From Chelydra serpentina (taxonomy: Eukaryota; Chordata; Testudines; Chelydridae): DNA of 64,000 nucleotides. Made by a program: the position numbers and the translations under genes. The notes under the pieces are model-generated. The model searched no databases. It saw only the letters and a list, made by a program, of their open reading frames with translations, and had not been told where the DNA came from. Below are positions 43,858-54,975 of the stretch, piece after piece (position 1 is the stretch's first letter; each line of letters begins with the position of its first letter). The stretch is from contig JBAIAC010000059.1 of the NCBI GenBank assembly GCA_037349315.1, positions 30,970,501-31,034,500 on the forward strand, in the 5' to 3' direction.

Positions 43858-44277
43858 TGACTTATGAGGAGAGGCTGAGGGAACTTCTGCAGGCTAATTG
43901 TTTAGCCTGCAGAAGAGAAGAATGAGGGGGGATTTGATAGCTGCTTTCAACTACCTGAAAGGGGGTTCCAAAGAGGATGGATCTAGACTGTTCTCAGTGG
44001 TAGAAGATGACAGAACAAGGAGTAATGGTCTCAAGTTGCAGAGGGGGAAGTTTAGGTTGGATATTAGGAAAAACCTTTTCACTAGTAGGGTGGTGAAGCA
44101 CGGGAATGGGTTACCTAGGGAGGTGGTGGAATCTCCATCCTTAGAGGTTTTTAAGGTCAGGCTTGACAAAGCCCTGGCTGGGATGATTTAGTTGGGTTTG
44201 GTCCTGCTTTGAGCAGGGGGTTGGACTAGATGACCTAGTGAGGTCCCTTCCATCCCTGAGATTCTATGATTCTATGA
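43858..44277 (+). mobile_element. CR1 LINE 3' fragment with foldback mutation
   Basis: 98 codons of CR1 RT C-terminus are open ([20 protein letters not shown] to [12 protein letters not shown]) plus a complete 3' end. A perfect 14-bp inverted repeat with 4-nt loop at 43884-43915 replaces normal CR1 text near the 5' end. Confidence 0.93.
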
Positions 44278-44429
44278 AATGTCTGTAGATCCTAGGAATG
44301 CTGTTAAGCAGAACTACAAAGAAACTGGAGGGATTTGACAGGTTTACATGGCATAATGCATGGATGCAGATGCTTAAGGGATACTAAACATCTTTCTTCA
44401 GGGCTTAAACCAACCTCAAACTATTAGAG

Positions 44430-44585
44430 ATCACAGTGAGATGTGGGGAGGAGCTGATTATCCCACATCTGCCTACTGAAGGTTATTAAACCTTTTGAAA
44501 CATCTGGTATTAGCCACTATCAGAGACAAGACACTGAACTAGGTGCAGCTCAGATCTGATCCAATCTAGCAATTCCTATGTTTAT
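44430..44585 (+). repeat. Old CR1 3' UTR fragment
   Basis: 'gaggagctgattatcccaca', 'acatctggtattagccacta', 'tcagagacaagacactgaac', 'agcaattcctatgttta': a different CR1 subfamily's 3' end. Confidence 0.65.
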
Positions 44586-46012
44586 TCAGTGGCTCATAAA
44601 CAAAGACTGGTGAAAGCAAATGCCTCTGCACACCAAATTCTTTCTAAAGAGAGAATCTGAACCAGAGATCAGATAGTTACATTATAGCAAATTTCTGTTA
44701 AACTTTTTCTCATCCCCACTTTAAGAGAAAGTACGGGATTGATAACCATAAATAAACTCTTAATGCTAAAAGAGCTCTACTGCCTGTTCACAGATCTTAA
44801 ATTCTAAAAGACATTATATATATATATGGAAGTCAAAAGTGATCTCAAAAGAGAGGGTGGAATTCCCTTTTACCATATGACATCATTCAAGGAGAGACAG
44901 AGTTTAAAATGTAAGAGAACAGATGAATCTAAATATATTCTATAACATGCTCAAGTGGGCATCTGAGCCGACCACGTCACTGAAAGCACATCCGATTCTC
45001 AGAAATGATTTTTTTCATTGGACTCAGCAGTTGTAGGGTTCGTCTCTGCTTGGCAAACAAATGATGTTCTAGAAAGTGTTATTTAACATGCATACCAACA
45101 TGCAGTGCTCACCACAATAAACCTTCACACGGCAGTTGGAGAAAGAGCTGAGCCAAACACTGTGACTTGAAATCTCAGAGTTTCAACATGTGCACATAGG
45201 GAAATGACCTTCAGGTTTGAAGACTCCTCAGTGAAAATGCTCGACCACCACTCCCCACATATTTAATCCTGCCCTTATTGAAGTCCATTGCAAAACTTCC
45301 ATTAGTTTCAGTGGGCCAGGATTTTACCCTCAGTGTAAGTATCCCCAGCAATTTGGTGGACAGCTGCATTTGACAGTAGCTGTGCTTGGGCTGAGTGTCT
45401 CATGGTAGAAAACATTGCAATAATCCACTCCAGAAGTCAACAAGGTGAGAAAGAAGTCATGTGAAAGACTCAGATTAATTTCTTTTCTCCTCCCACATCC
45501 TCTGGTGTCCTCACCAGAGAGCAATGCCCTTTAAAGACTATAACTTTATCCTGAAATAAACATGACTGCATTTCAGATCCAAATAATAAACATATTGACT
45601 TCTGTAAATCTCTGCCTTGGGCCTGAAAAGAGCTATTTCCTGGTGTAACTAACGGAGATTTCAGTTCTATTGTAATGGGAGTAATGTTCACTCCTACCTG
45701 TTGAGGGATGTCCGTCGTTCTTGACTTCACAGTATAGGATGGAAGTGTGTTTATATTAGGCATAGGATGGTTTTGGGAGAGGATCCCTATAGCACCTTTG
45801 ATCTCTGAGCATCAAGACCAGCACTGTCAGACTGATTAAAATACACTGTATTTCTCTGGGGGAAAGGGGATAATCACATGCAGATGCATTATATTTAAAA
45901 GTTATGCAAAGCTTTATGCCACTGTGATGACATGGGCTGTGTGGCTGATGTAGAACCCATCCCCTTCCTCCCTGCCCCAGAGGTGACATAGGAGGCATGT
46001 TGGAGCCATGAC
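44586..46012. other. No gene recognised
   Basis: 1.4 kb with no recognised coding or repeat similarity apart from a short (TA)n at 44815-44827. Confidence 0.35.
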
Positions 46013-46068
46013 TACATGGACTAGATGACCTCCTGAGGTCCCTTCCAATCTGAGATTCTATGATTCAA
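46013..46068 (+). repeat. Very short CR1 3' end
   Basis: 'ggactagatgacctcctgag', then 'gattctatgattcaatg'. Confidence 0.7.
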
Positions 46069-47529
46069 TGCAGGGGAAGGATAGGGCATGGCCAGACTGC
46101 ACTGTTTTGTGGCTATACTGTGCTGGCATGATGGCCCTTAGTAGGTTTAACACCATTCTTATCATTGATTCCCAAGGGGCTGTAACAGTGTCTGAAAGCA
46201 TGACTTGGTCCCCAGCATGCCTGCTTCAGGAATGATACCTGTAATGTTCAGTCTTGTTTGCCTGGACAGCGTGCTACTTGCAATGTACAATGCTGACTTT
46301 CAAATGTATTTGAACTCTCAGAGTATGATCTGATTACTGTGAAACTTCCCAGCTGGATTAAATGTTACTTATGGATGGTTCTGATCAGCCGCATTCAGAT
46401 CAGGTTGGAGTCTAGAACTTGAAATCCTACCAAAGCTGGTAGATGCCCAAATTCAGGGTTCCCATTTGGCCCTGTTGCAGAGCAGTCTTTTCTCAAGCCT
46501 CACTCCTCATGACTTCCTCTCATGGCCTGAGTGGATCTGCAGCATCCTGCCATCCATCTCTCCCTCCTCCGGTCTCCACAGCTGCATTCACAACAGATCC
46601 CTTGCTATCCCTTCCAGCAGGGTTTTATTTATTTTCTAAGAGACAACAAACCAAAACGAGAATAACAACATAAGGCATTTTTCTGCTGCTCTTAGTCTCT
46701 GCTCTCGGGGTCTTTCCTCCAACATTATTGCCAACAATTCTGTCTCTAGCAGTCCTTGTTGTTCCTTCCTTTCTCTGCAGCTCCTACAACTCTCTCAGCT
46801 ACTCCCTTTTCTGGTCCCTGCTGCTCAGTAAGGGAATCAGCTGATCCCTGTTCAGGTGTGTCTTCTTAGCAACTAGGGCTGACTGGGCCTAGGCCTCACA
46901 GGCAACTTCAGGGGGCAGCAAAAGTGCACTGAGTTGAAAAGAAATCAGGCTTTCCCAATGTTCCTGTTTTCCCAAGTTTCCTAAAGAAACCAACAATATA
47001 CCAACACAGAATATACATTAGTGACCATTCCTCACACATATTAATTAGTAGCTGAAATTTGGTTCAAATTCCTCATGGCATGTTTAGAAAAAATGGATTC
47101 CAAATAGGTGAGACCTTGTAAAACAGAAATTTCTGCTGCCCTGGTATATTTGAGATTGTGTTAAAATTGTAAGCTGTGACTTTAAATTTCTTGGTGGGGT
47201 TACTGGACTTGTTTGCATGCTGGGGGCTCAGTATGGAAGCACACAATAGGGGCCTAGCAGCAATTAGTGAGGAGGCACACAGCCCAGAGTAAGCTGGGGT
47301 GAGTTGTTCCTTTCTGTTATAGAGAGCAGCCTGCTTTCTCTCCGGCTGTTTTTTGGGTTCTTGTGTGCTGTTGATCTGGATCTTAAGAAATAAAGTAGTG
47401 TGACATTACAAACTTCCAGCAAGAATATTTTATGTTTTTCTCTAACTTCTCTGCTCGTAGGCTGTGAGACGTAAAAGACACAACCTCAACTGTAGTCTCA
47501 CTACTGTGAGACCATAACATCTAAAACAA
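46069..47529. other. No gene recognised; possible LTR relic near 47190-47480
   Basis: No gene. 47190-47480 contains 'ttaagaaataaagtagtgtg', a possible polyadenylation region of an LTR, but no ends were found. Confidence 0.3.
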
Positions 47530-47730
47530 ATTCTGAAGCCAAAAGTCATTTCAAAACAAAAAAAAGTAAACATTTTATTTCAATAAGGTTGATCTTATTT
47601 AAACCCCAAAACCAAATGTCATTGAAATGGACATGCTCACAAAGAATGTTAAAATTTTGAAAAATCAGCATTTCCCAACAGAGAAAATGTTCTGCCTGGA
47701 AAACTCAACCAGTTTTAGTTGGTTTCCATA
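47530..47730. repeat. AT-rich interspersed DNA element
   Basis: 'aaaagtcatttcaaaacaaa', 'aacattttatttcaataagg', 'gaaaaatcagcatttccc' and 'ctcaaccagttttagttgg'. Same style as the elements at 13890, 50845 and 58890. Confidence 0.45.
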
Positions 47731-47949
47731 CCAGTTTGCAATCATTGCTCTTTGCTATGGTGTATTCATTCAATTTCACACAATTAATGAGAATGTGGTT
47801 TATGAAACTGAATAATATTTACCCCTTTAGTTTGTTAAACTATTTCCACTGCACCCCCTACCCCTTGAATTCTTGCTTATTGGGCCTGGTACTGTGATTC
47901 CTCCTGCTGTTATATTTTTCTATTGTCCAATAAATTAGTAAATAAATGC

Positions 47950-48060
47950 ATAGATTAATAGATGTTAAGACCAGAAGGGGCCATTTGATCATCTAACGTG
48001 ACCTCCTGTATAACACAAACATATAATTTCATCCAGTTTATTCCAAAAATACGTACATAT
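47950..48060 (-). repeat. CR1 3' end fragment (older subfamily)
   Basis: 'catagattaatagatgttaa', 'gaccagaaggggccatttga', 'cctcctgtataacacaaac'. Confidence 0.65.
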
Positions 48061-48390
48061 AATCAAAGAAATTTCTGGAGACCTTCATTATAGGCCTGGT
48101 CCTTTGGTCTCATACACGGATTATACCACTATCAAAAAGGGGAACCAAGGTGATCTCATGCTTGGGATGTAGATAAATGAAATTAAATAAATCCTGACAC
48201 AAAATAAGGGACTGCCTATCCCACTGGGTTCCTTCTGAACCCATGTGAGCCATTAGTCCTGCATATTTAAATTCATGTAATTGCAGTTTCTATACACAGA
48301 CAAGTTATGTGGCTTGGGTTCACCTTTAAAAGCCCTTGTGACTTTGCTGTGTGATGCACCAGGGACACCACTGTCCCTTTTCCTTCCCAA

Positions 48391-49326
48391 TCATGTCACT
48401 GGGAAAACTCTTTTCTCTCTAACATTCTCATCAGGGCGTCCTTCACTTCCTTGTTCCTCAGGCTGTAGATTCAGCACTGGAAAGACCATGGTATAAAACA
48501 CAGAAACCACTTTGTCTGCGTCCAGTGAGTAAGTGGAGCTGGGCCGTAAATACATGAATAGAAAAGTCCCGTAGAATAAGGCAACAGCCATCAGGTGAGA
48601 GGTGCAGGTGTTGAAGGCTTTGTGCCTGCCCTCGGTGGAGTGGATCCTCAGGATGGCAGCAAGGACATAGGCGTAGGAGATGAGGATGACCAAAAAGGTG
48701 CTGGTCTGGATAAAGCCACACAAGGCGAAGAGGAGGATTTCATTGATGTGGGTGTCAGAGCAGGAGAGCACTAGCAGTGGGGGGATGTCACAGAAGAAAT
48801 GATTGATGACATTGGAGCCACAGAATGACAGACTAAATGTCAAACAAGTATGGACCAGTGAGCTCACACTGCCACTGATATATGCCCCTGCTATTAGAGA
48901 AACACAGACCCTCTGGGACATGATGGCCATATAGAGCAGCGGCTTACAGATGGCCACATAACGGTCATATGCCATTGCGGCCAATATGAGGCACTCAGCA
49001 TCTGCAAAAGCAGCAAAGAGATACATTTGCATTGCACAGCCAGCGAAGGAAATGGTCTTGCTTTGTGCTAGGAAGTTCACCAGCATCTTGGGAGCAATGG
49101 CTGAGGAGTAGCTAAGGTCTAGGAAGGCCAGGTTGCTGAGAAAAAAGTACATGGGGGTGTGAAGGCAGGAATTGATACGGATTAGCACGATGATGCCAAT
49201 GTTCCCCACTAAAGTGGTGATGTAGATGGCTAGAAACAGAACAAACAGGACCACCTCCACCTCCTGACAATGAGTTAGGCCAAAGAGGATGAACTCGGTC
49301 ACTGTAGTGTGGTTTTCCCTGGACAT
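48391..49326 (-). pseudogene. Olfactory receptor (OR5/OR8-like), near intact, TM7 frameshift
   Basis: The open frame is uninterrupted from before the start to the end. The likely start is Met at 49326 ([20 protein letters not shown], with the NHT glycosylation site), not the upstream Met at 49422, because ORs begin just before that site. All TM1-TM6 hallmarks are present: [84 protein letters not shown]. In TM7 the frame reads VFPVLN and then LQPEEQGSE where ORs read [10 protein letters not shown]. The expected codons exist in another frame, so about 8 bp are missing near 48470. The shifted frame ends after about 25 residues, giving a deceptively normal 311 residues. TM7 lacks PxxY, so it is probably non-functional. 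Confidence 0.9.
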
Positions 49327-49429
49327 TTCCTCAGCACATGCATTGTCTGTTGCCAGCTCAACACAAGGACAATCAGGGGAGAGAGGACGATCTTGGGTGA
49401 GTGAAACAAGAACAAATTTCATCCCTCTC

Positions 49430-50844
49430 CTATAAACATAATAAAGACAGAGTTACTATAGGCATTAGCATCTCACCAGATATCACTGCTCATAGAGAGA
49501 AATATGGAGACCTCGCTCATGTTTGTGCAGCAGGAAAGCTTGGGAGGACATTCAAAGATCGATGGTATGAATGTAATTCAAGATGTGGAGTTCCTCTTTC
49601 TAAAACAGACATATAAAATGATACCTGAATTAAATGTGGCCTCATGGGGCATTTTTTTCAAAAAGCAGCAGAAATGGTGATAGAATTGGAACATCCATCT
49701 TTGACTCACATATGTCATATCACCCTGAAAGCCATGCCACTTACCATATAAAAGCTGGCCCTTACATATCCCACTAGTGCAGTCTAGAGTATAGAACTCA
49801 GACACATCTTCCTAGAAATAGTACCACTGCATCAGATAGATATGCATCCCCCCACCAGAACTAGTGCCTACTGTAGGTGGCATAGACACATCTTGCTCAG
49901 CCCTGAGCTAAAGTGATCTAATAAGGGAAAGGTAGATACTATCCAGGAAAGTAATCCTTCAAATGTCTGTGCTTCTTAGTCAAATGGAAAAGACATCAAT
50001 AAATACAAGGAAGATGCTGCTCCCATTAGCACAGAGATTTTAATTGGGTTCATTAATCAGCCTCTTTAACTCATAAAGGTGGTTTCATATATTAGTATAC
50101 AATTATTTTACTGAATCTGCGAATGAAGCCATCCAACTTTGCAATAATGCAAATTATAGAAACCATAGAAGCTAGTAGATTCTATTAATTGAAATTAGTA
50201 ACAGTCTGACAAATCTACAGAAACATTGCACCCTTGTTTGGAAATGTAAAACACAAGGCAGAGATCATTAATGCACCATGCTGTCTTTGTTACATCTTAA
50301 ATCTCAAACCTAGGGCCAGATTAACTGGAAAGCATCCATAAACATAATGTAATAAGTTTATGGCTGCTTTACAACTCCAGAGCATACTGTCAGAGAAAAA
50401 CAGAGTTCTCACTCTTTCTTTGGGTGCAGCAAGGCAGATACATGTTATTAACTCAAGCAATTGCACAGAGGGAGAGAGTGCACTAGGACACAGGTTTCCC
50501 CCTCCTAGGCAGGTCTCTCAAAAGATAAACAATTAAGGCACGCATTAATACCTTTTGTTACATACAGTAATGATCAACAGTTTGTTTATATTATGTCTTG
50601 CCCATTCCTGTATTTTCTCACTTCTGTTCTCAAAACATAGCTATCTCAAGGCTGGGTCATGCTGTCTCTACTCTGCTGTCTTCCCACCCGCTTCTGATGT
50701 GAGCCCTGCTTCTACAAATCTCGCGTTATTACAGCTAGAGTTAGCCTGACTCTTGCTCATATAGAGGCCTGCATCCAAATTCCCTCTACCGACTTCCACA
50801 ATACCAATGCTTTTCTTCTTTTATAGCCAATCTAGGTATATATT
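49430..50844. other. OR 5' flank; no gene recognised
   Basis: 1.4 kb upstream of the OR start. No non-coding exon or promoter is identifiable by eye. Confidence 0.35.
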
Positions 50845-50992
50845 GATAGGGCTGGCTGGAAAACAACAATTCCATTTTGTGAAACATTTCAAGGTTACAA
50901 AATTTGTTTTCATTTTGGCGCAGAATGAAAACAAAACTTTTTAAATTTTTTAGATGAAAAACAAAGCAAGAAAGAGAAAAATCCCCCACAGA

Positions 50993-51115
50993 AAGTTAGG
51001 ACAGTCACCTAGGATGTGGGAGATGCAGATTGAAGTCCCTAATGTGCCCAAATAGGGGCAGGTATTCGAATCTCAATCATCCACATCCTAGAGTGTCTTA
51101 ATCACTGGGCTATCG
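50993..51115. repeat. tRNA-like inverted pair
   Basis: The left half 'gtcacctaggatgtgggaga' and right half 'catccacatcctagagtgtc' are inverted, with 'gattgaagtcccta' and 'ttcgaatctc' as B-box-like sequences in opposite orientation. A foldback of SINE-like heads. Confidence 0.5.
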
Positions 51116-51117
51116 GA

Positions 51118-51425
51118 TATTTAAGGGTAGGTCTATACTTACGCGTCCGGTCGGAGGCGCGCGATCGATGTTCTGGGTTCGATTTATCGCGTCTTGTCAA
51201 GACGCGATAAATCGAACCAGGAAGTGCTCCGTCGTCGACGCTGGTAATCCAGCTCGACGAACGGAGTAGGCGGAGTCGACGGGGGAGCCTGCACGCCGCG
51301 TGTGGACCCCGGGTAAGTGCTTTTTTATTCGAACTAAGGTACTTCGACTTCAGCTACGTTATTCACGTAGCTGAAGTTGCGTACCTTAGTTCGACAGGGG
51401 GGGGGTAGTGTAGACCTGGCCTTAG
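51118..51425. mobile_element. Harbinger-like MITE, complete
   Basis: The ends are GGGTAGGTCTATACT and (inward from the right) GGCCAGGTCTACACT, with TAA/TTA at the flanks. Internal palindromes 'tttatcgcgtcttg'/'caagacgcgataaa' and 'acttcagctacgt'/'acgtagctgaagt'. Unusually CpG-rich for its AT-rich surroundings, suggesting it is young. Same family as 16429-16732, in the opposite orientation. Confidence 0.82.
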
Positions 51426-51605
51426 AGGCTCTCTTTTTCTCATTTTAACCAGAAATTCCATCCTGGACCTGAGAAACCTTTTTGACAAAAAAGTTTGTCA
51501 AACCAATATGTTTCCAAGAAACATTTCTGTTTAGACTAACTCGCATTTTTTGACAGAAACTAGTTTAGTCAATTTTTTTTCAACCAGTTCTATAAATAAA
51601 CTTTT

Positions 51606-52320
51606 TAATCCCCTCTCCCCCCAAAACATATCACAGGCTTTGGTGCTTTTCCTTATTTGAAACACATAATATTCAATTAAATAAAAACTGAAGATCTAAA
51701 AGACAAGTCTTGGGTTATAGAATTGTCTTTTGTAACTATAAAAGTACCCTACCAGCTCCAACCACAGACATTTTGGAGGCATCGGCCCTTCCATCCATCA
51801 TCCCAAATCTAGCCTCTGAAAAAAGATGCACTTGACAGCATTCCCAGAACATTAACACATCCAAGTGATTGTGGACCAAAGCAGAAGCAAGTTCCAAAAC
51901 TGATGACTGTCTCTCCCCAAAAGATGCCCTGATCCTAGCCCTCAATTTGAATCAAAATATTTCCATCTACTGATTGCTGCACAGAGAAGGAATGATGTTG
52001 TTATTTATATTGCAGTAGTGCCTTGTATCCCCAATCAAGTTGGAGATCCCTTGTCCGAACCACTGTGCAAACACATCTGAAGTGATTACAATAAAGGTTT
52101 AATTGGTTTTAAACAACATCTTGAGCTCCACTCAGAAATTCTAAACAGATAATGCTGATCATGGAGCAATGATGTTCTGTACACCCTCCACAACATTAGG
52201 TTGTTTAATTATTTAAGGGCAGGATGGTCCAGTGATTGGTTATGGTGGTATCTTCAGTTTCAGAAAGTCGAGGCCCACTTCTGGCTATGCTGCAAATACC
52301 CTCTGTTACATCGGGAAAAT
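51606..52320. other. No gene recognised
   Basis: No similarity recognised. Confidence 0.35.
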
Positions 52321-52324
52321 TGGG

Positions 52325-52440
52325 TTATAATTTTCAAAAGTGCCTGTTTCTTAGGAGCCTAAGTCACATTTTCAAAGTTACTTTCAATGAGACAGGCTTC
52401 TAAAATATTAAACCACTTTTGAAATTAGGATCTAGGCCCA
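52325..52440. repeat. Foldback repeat ('ttttcaaaagtgcc' type)
   Basis: Left 'ataattttcaaaagtgcc' and 'taggagcctaagtcac' are roughly mirrored by 'gacaggcttctaaa' and 'ccacttttgaaatt'. A degenerate hairpin element. Confidence 0.45.
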
Positions 52441-53949
52441 GATTTGTAATAGTTTTTAGGTGCCTAACTCCCATTGATTTCAGTGGAAGTTATTTCATAA
52501 AGGGAGCACTCCATACAACAAAAATAACACTTTACTCACACGTCTGCAGGCTGAGGAACTTGCTTCATTATTCAACTGAACAAGACATGTTGTGGGCTTC
52601 TAAAGTGCTATTGTGGTTGTATTGCCAGAACAATTATATGCACACTGGATTCTGGGAGCAAATGGGGAAAAAATCTTGCTCTGTGCCACTTTTTAAAAGG
52701 GGGGAAGGGTCATCATGGAAACTTGACAATAGGACAGGAAGGGCACACCAGTAAACAGAGAGGTCAGGCTGCAAAGCACTGTGGGATAGCCATTGGAAGC
52801 ATGCAAAAAGTGGGGTGCAGCACTTGTGTGCATACGAACAAAAGACCACACCAACTGAATTTGAAGCAAACCTAGTTTGTTTTCCAAGAGGACTCCAGAG
52901 TTCCCAATAAACATGGAGTTAGTGCGCAGTGATGGGTTATGTCATATATGAACAAGTCTTTTCAAACCAGATTAACTCAACTGGATGTGGTTTAAAACCC
53001 CCATATAGACAAGCCTCACAAGAGTGTGTGTGAAGGGGGTGGGAGTGGAGAGAACTCTAATGGAAAAACTTTAAGTAGGAATGGGTCAAACATTGCTACA
53101 TCTCCTAATACTCTAGGTCACTTGATTTCCAACTGATGGGTGCACCCCAACTCCCTGTGGGAATCCCTGCCACAGACAGGTTTGTGAGGTTGCAGCCAGG
53201 GATGGAAGGGCTGGGACATGCTGATCCTGGACCCCTGGTGCTAGGCAGGACACAGCCCAGAGAGTTCCAGGAGCAGTACTGTACAGCCTTGCAGGCCTTC
53301 AGCACCCCAAATGCCATGTGAAAAGCCCCAGCCACAAGCAGGTTTGCAGGACTGCCTGGGGGAACAGAGCCTGGGTAAGGAGAAGGAGGTGTGGAGCGGT
53401 GATAGCCCTGCTGGGGAGCGATGGGGGCTCACAGGGAGGCAGGAGCATTCTTGCTGCCAACAGGGGCTGGGCTGGGGTCTCTGACAGAGAGGGGGACTAG
53501 GCAGGGGACTGTCCCAGGGGTTGGATCTGGCTGCCTACTGAAGGGCCACCCAGCAGCCCTGGCCTCCCCCACACCGTGTGGAACTGACAAGCTGCCCCCG
53601 TCATAAGGACCCCTCACCCAGAATCGAACCCATGGGATCCACTCACCCACCCGACCCGCAGCCGCACCCTAGTGGCTGAGCCTCCTCCACATAGGAAGGG
53701 CCCTGGAGTTGCTGCTCACATCAGAATTTCCCCTTTCCGCCTCACAAACTCCGGACTTGTCACCAATTGGGTACCCCCTTCTCCTGTGCCAAGGGAGGCA
53801 TGCATGGAACATGTATCTCTGAAGTGGGGGCACAGCACAAAATGTTTGGGAATCTCTGCACTGGATAACCCATTTAAACCTATGATGACCACTTTCTTAC
53901 AGATCAAGCACCTAAATATCTTTAAAAATCTGGCTCCTAGGAGCTTTGA
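52441..53949. other. No gene recognised; GC-rich 53140-53700 with tRNA-like text
   Basis: 53140-53700 is GC-rich with short open frames but no recognised protein. On the minus strand, 53690 to 53600 contains A-box-like 'ggctcagccactagg' and B-box-like 'gggttcgattctg'. Confidence 0.35.
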
Positions 53950-54090
53950 AAAATTTTACCCCTCACCTCTCTGTGGCTCAGTTGCTCATCTGTAGGAAGG
54001 AGTACAATGGTACTTCCCTATCTTACAGAGGTGTTGTAAAGATACATTAAAGACTGTGAGGTGCTCATATACTACAATATCAAGGTGAAA
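53950..54090 (+). repeat. MIR-type SINE 3' part
   Basis: 'cctctctgtggctcagttgc', 'tcatctgtaggaaggag', 'cttacagaggtgttgtaaag', 'gactgtgaggtgctcatata'. Confidence 0.7.
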
Positions 54091-54284
54091 AAAGCACGGA
54101 CAATGCCATGACTTTCAACACTTCACAGGCTAGGATGAGAGAGCCAGGGGGATAAATATTAAACTAAGCACCAGATACATAAAGGAGCATTATCATCTTT
54201 TTTCCTGGTAAAACCTAGTGTTGGAAAAATATTAAATACAGTACCCCAATGGAAAACCTAATTCAACAAAGGTCACAACCCTAT

Positions 54285-54395
54285 GCTTAACTTTAAACAT
54301 ATGAATAGTTCCAGTGACGTCAATGGAACTACTTCCATACTTAACGTTAACACAGGCTTAAGTGTTTTGCTGGGCCAGGACTATAGTCTGAAATG
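54285..54395. repeat. Copy of the 'cttaa' hairpin repeat
   Basis: 'atgcttaactttaaacatat', 'ccagtgacgtcaatggaac' (a near-palindrome), then 'cttaacgttaacacaggctt' and 'aagtgttttgctgggccag'. Confidence 0.45.
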
Positions 54396-54462
54396 TGACT
54401 TTTCAAAATTGTCATTCTGGGGTACAACATTTCCATATTGTATTAGCTGATCGATAGATAAA

Positions 54463-54552
54463 GGGTCAGATCCTCCACTGGTGTGAATAGGCATCGACCT
54501 CTTGCTTTTAAAGCAGCTGCACCAATTTACACCAGCTAAGGATCTAGCCCAT
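54463..54552. repeat. Foldback repeat ('ggtgt ... acacc')
   Basis: 'cagatcctccactggtgtga' pairs with 'ttacaccagctaaggatct', a short hairpin repeat of a type common in reptile DNA. Confidence 0.45.
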
Positions 54553-54975
54553 GCTGTCTGCTTTGCAAATTCTGCCTTTTCACACTTGTGTTATTTTCTA
54601 GCTCATATAAAAGCACCCAGCAATAGATGTAATTTAGCCAGCAAACCCACTGATGATTCATGAAGAGAAAGCAGCTCTCCGACCCATTACAGCATTGGCT
54701 CTATAAGGCTAGCATTTATGAAAACAGTAAGGGTTTTAGCTGTCATTGAAGTCAGCTGATCTCACTCTGTTATACAGAGAGAGCAGAACCAGAGAGAATA
54801 CAAAAAATACCATGAATGCCTAGTTATTCTTTTTAACCATAACTGCTCTTAAAACATATCTTTCACTGCATCTGAAGGTAAAAAGAGAATGATTCTGTCC
54901 TACAAAACCCAGAGCAATTATGCAAAATCAGGTGGCTTCCTCCTATTTGTAGCTGGGTTGACAGGTAGCATAAGA

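Larger units (their letters stand above)
50845..51605. repeat. AT-rich DNA element split by nested insertions
   Basis: Outer parts (50845-50990 and 51430-51605) have the 'ccattttgtgaaacatttc', 'aacatttctgtttagactaa' and 'caatttttttt' style. The left edge 'gggctggctggaaaacaac' and right edge 'tttcaaccagttctata' look like degenerate inverted ends. It carries the tRNA-like foldback (50993-51115) and a Harbinger MITE (51118-51425). Confidence 0.5.

Noticed and set aside
48391..49422. A 343-residue OR starting at 49422
   Set aside because: The extra 32 residues have no OR similarity; the NHTT glycosylation context fixes the start at 49326, and TM7 is frameshifted.
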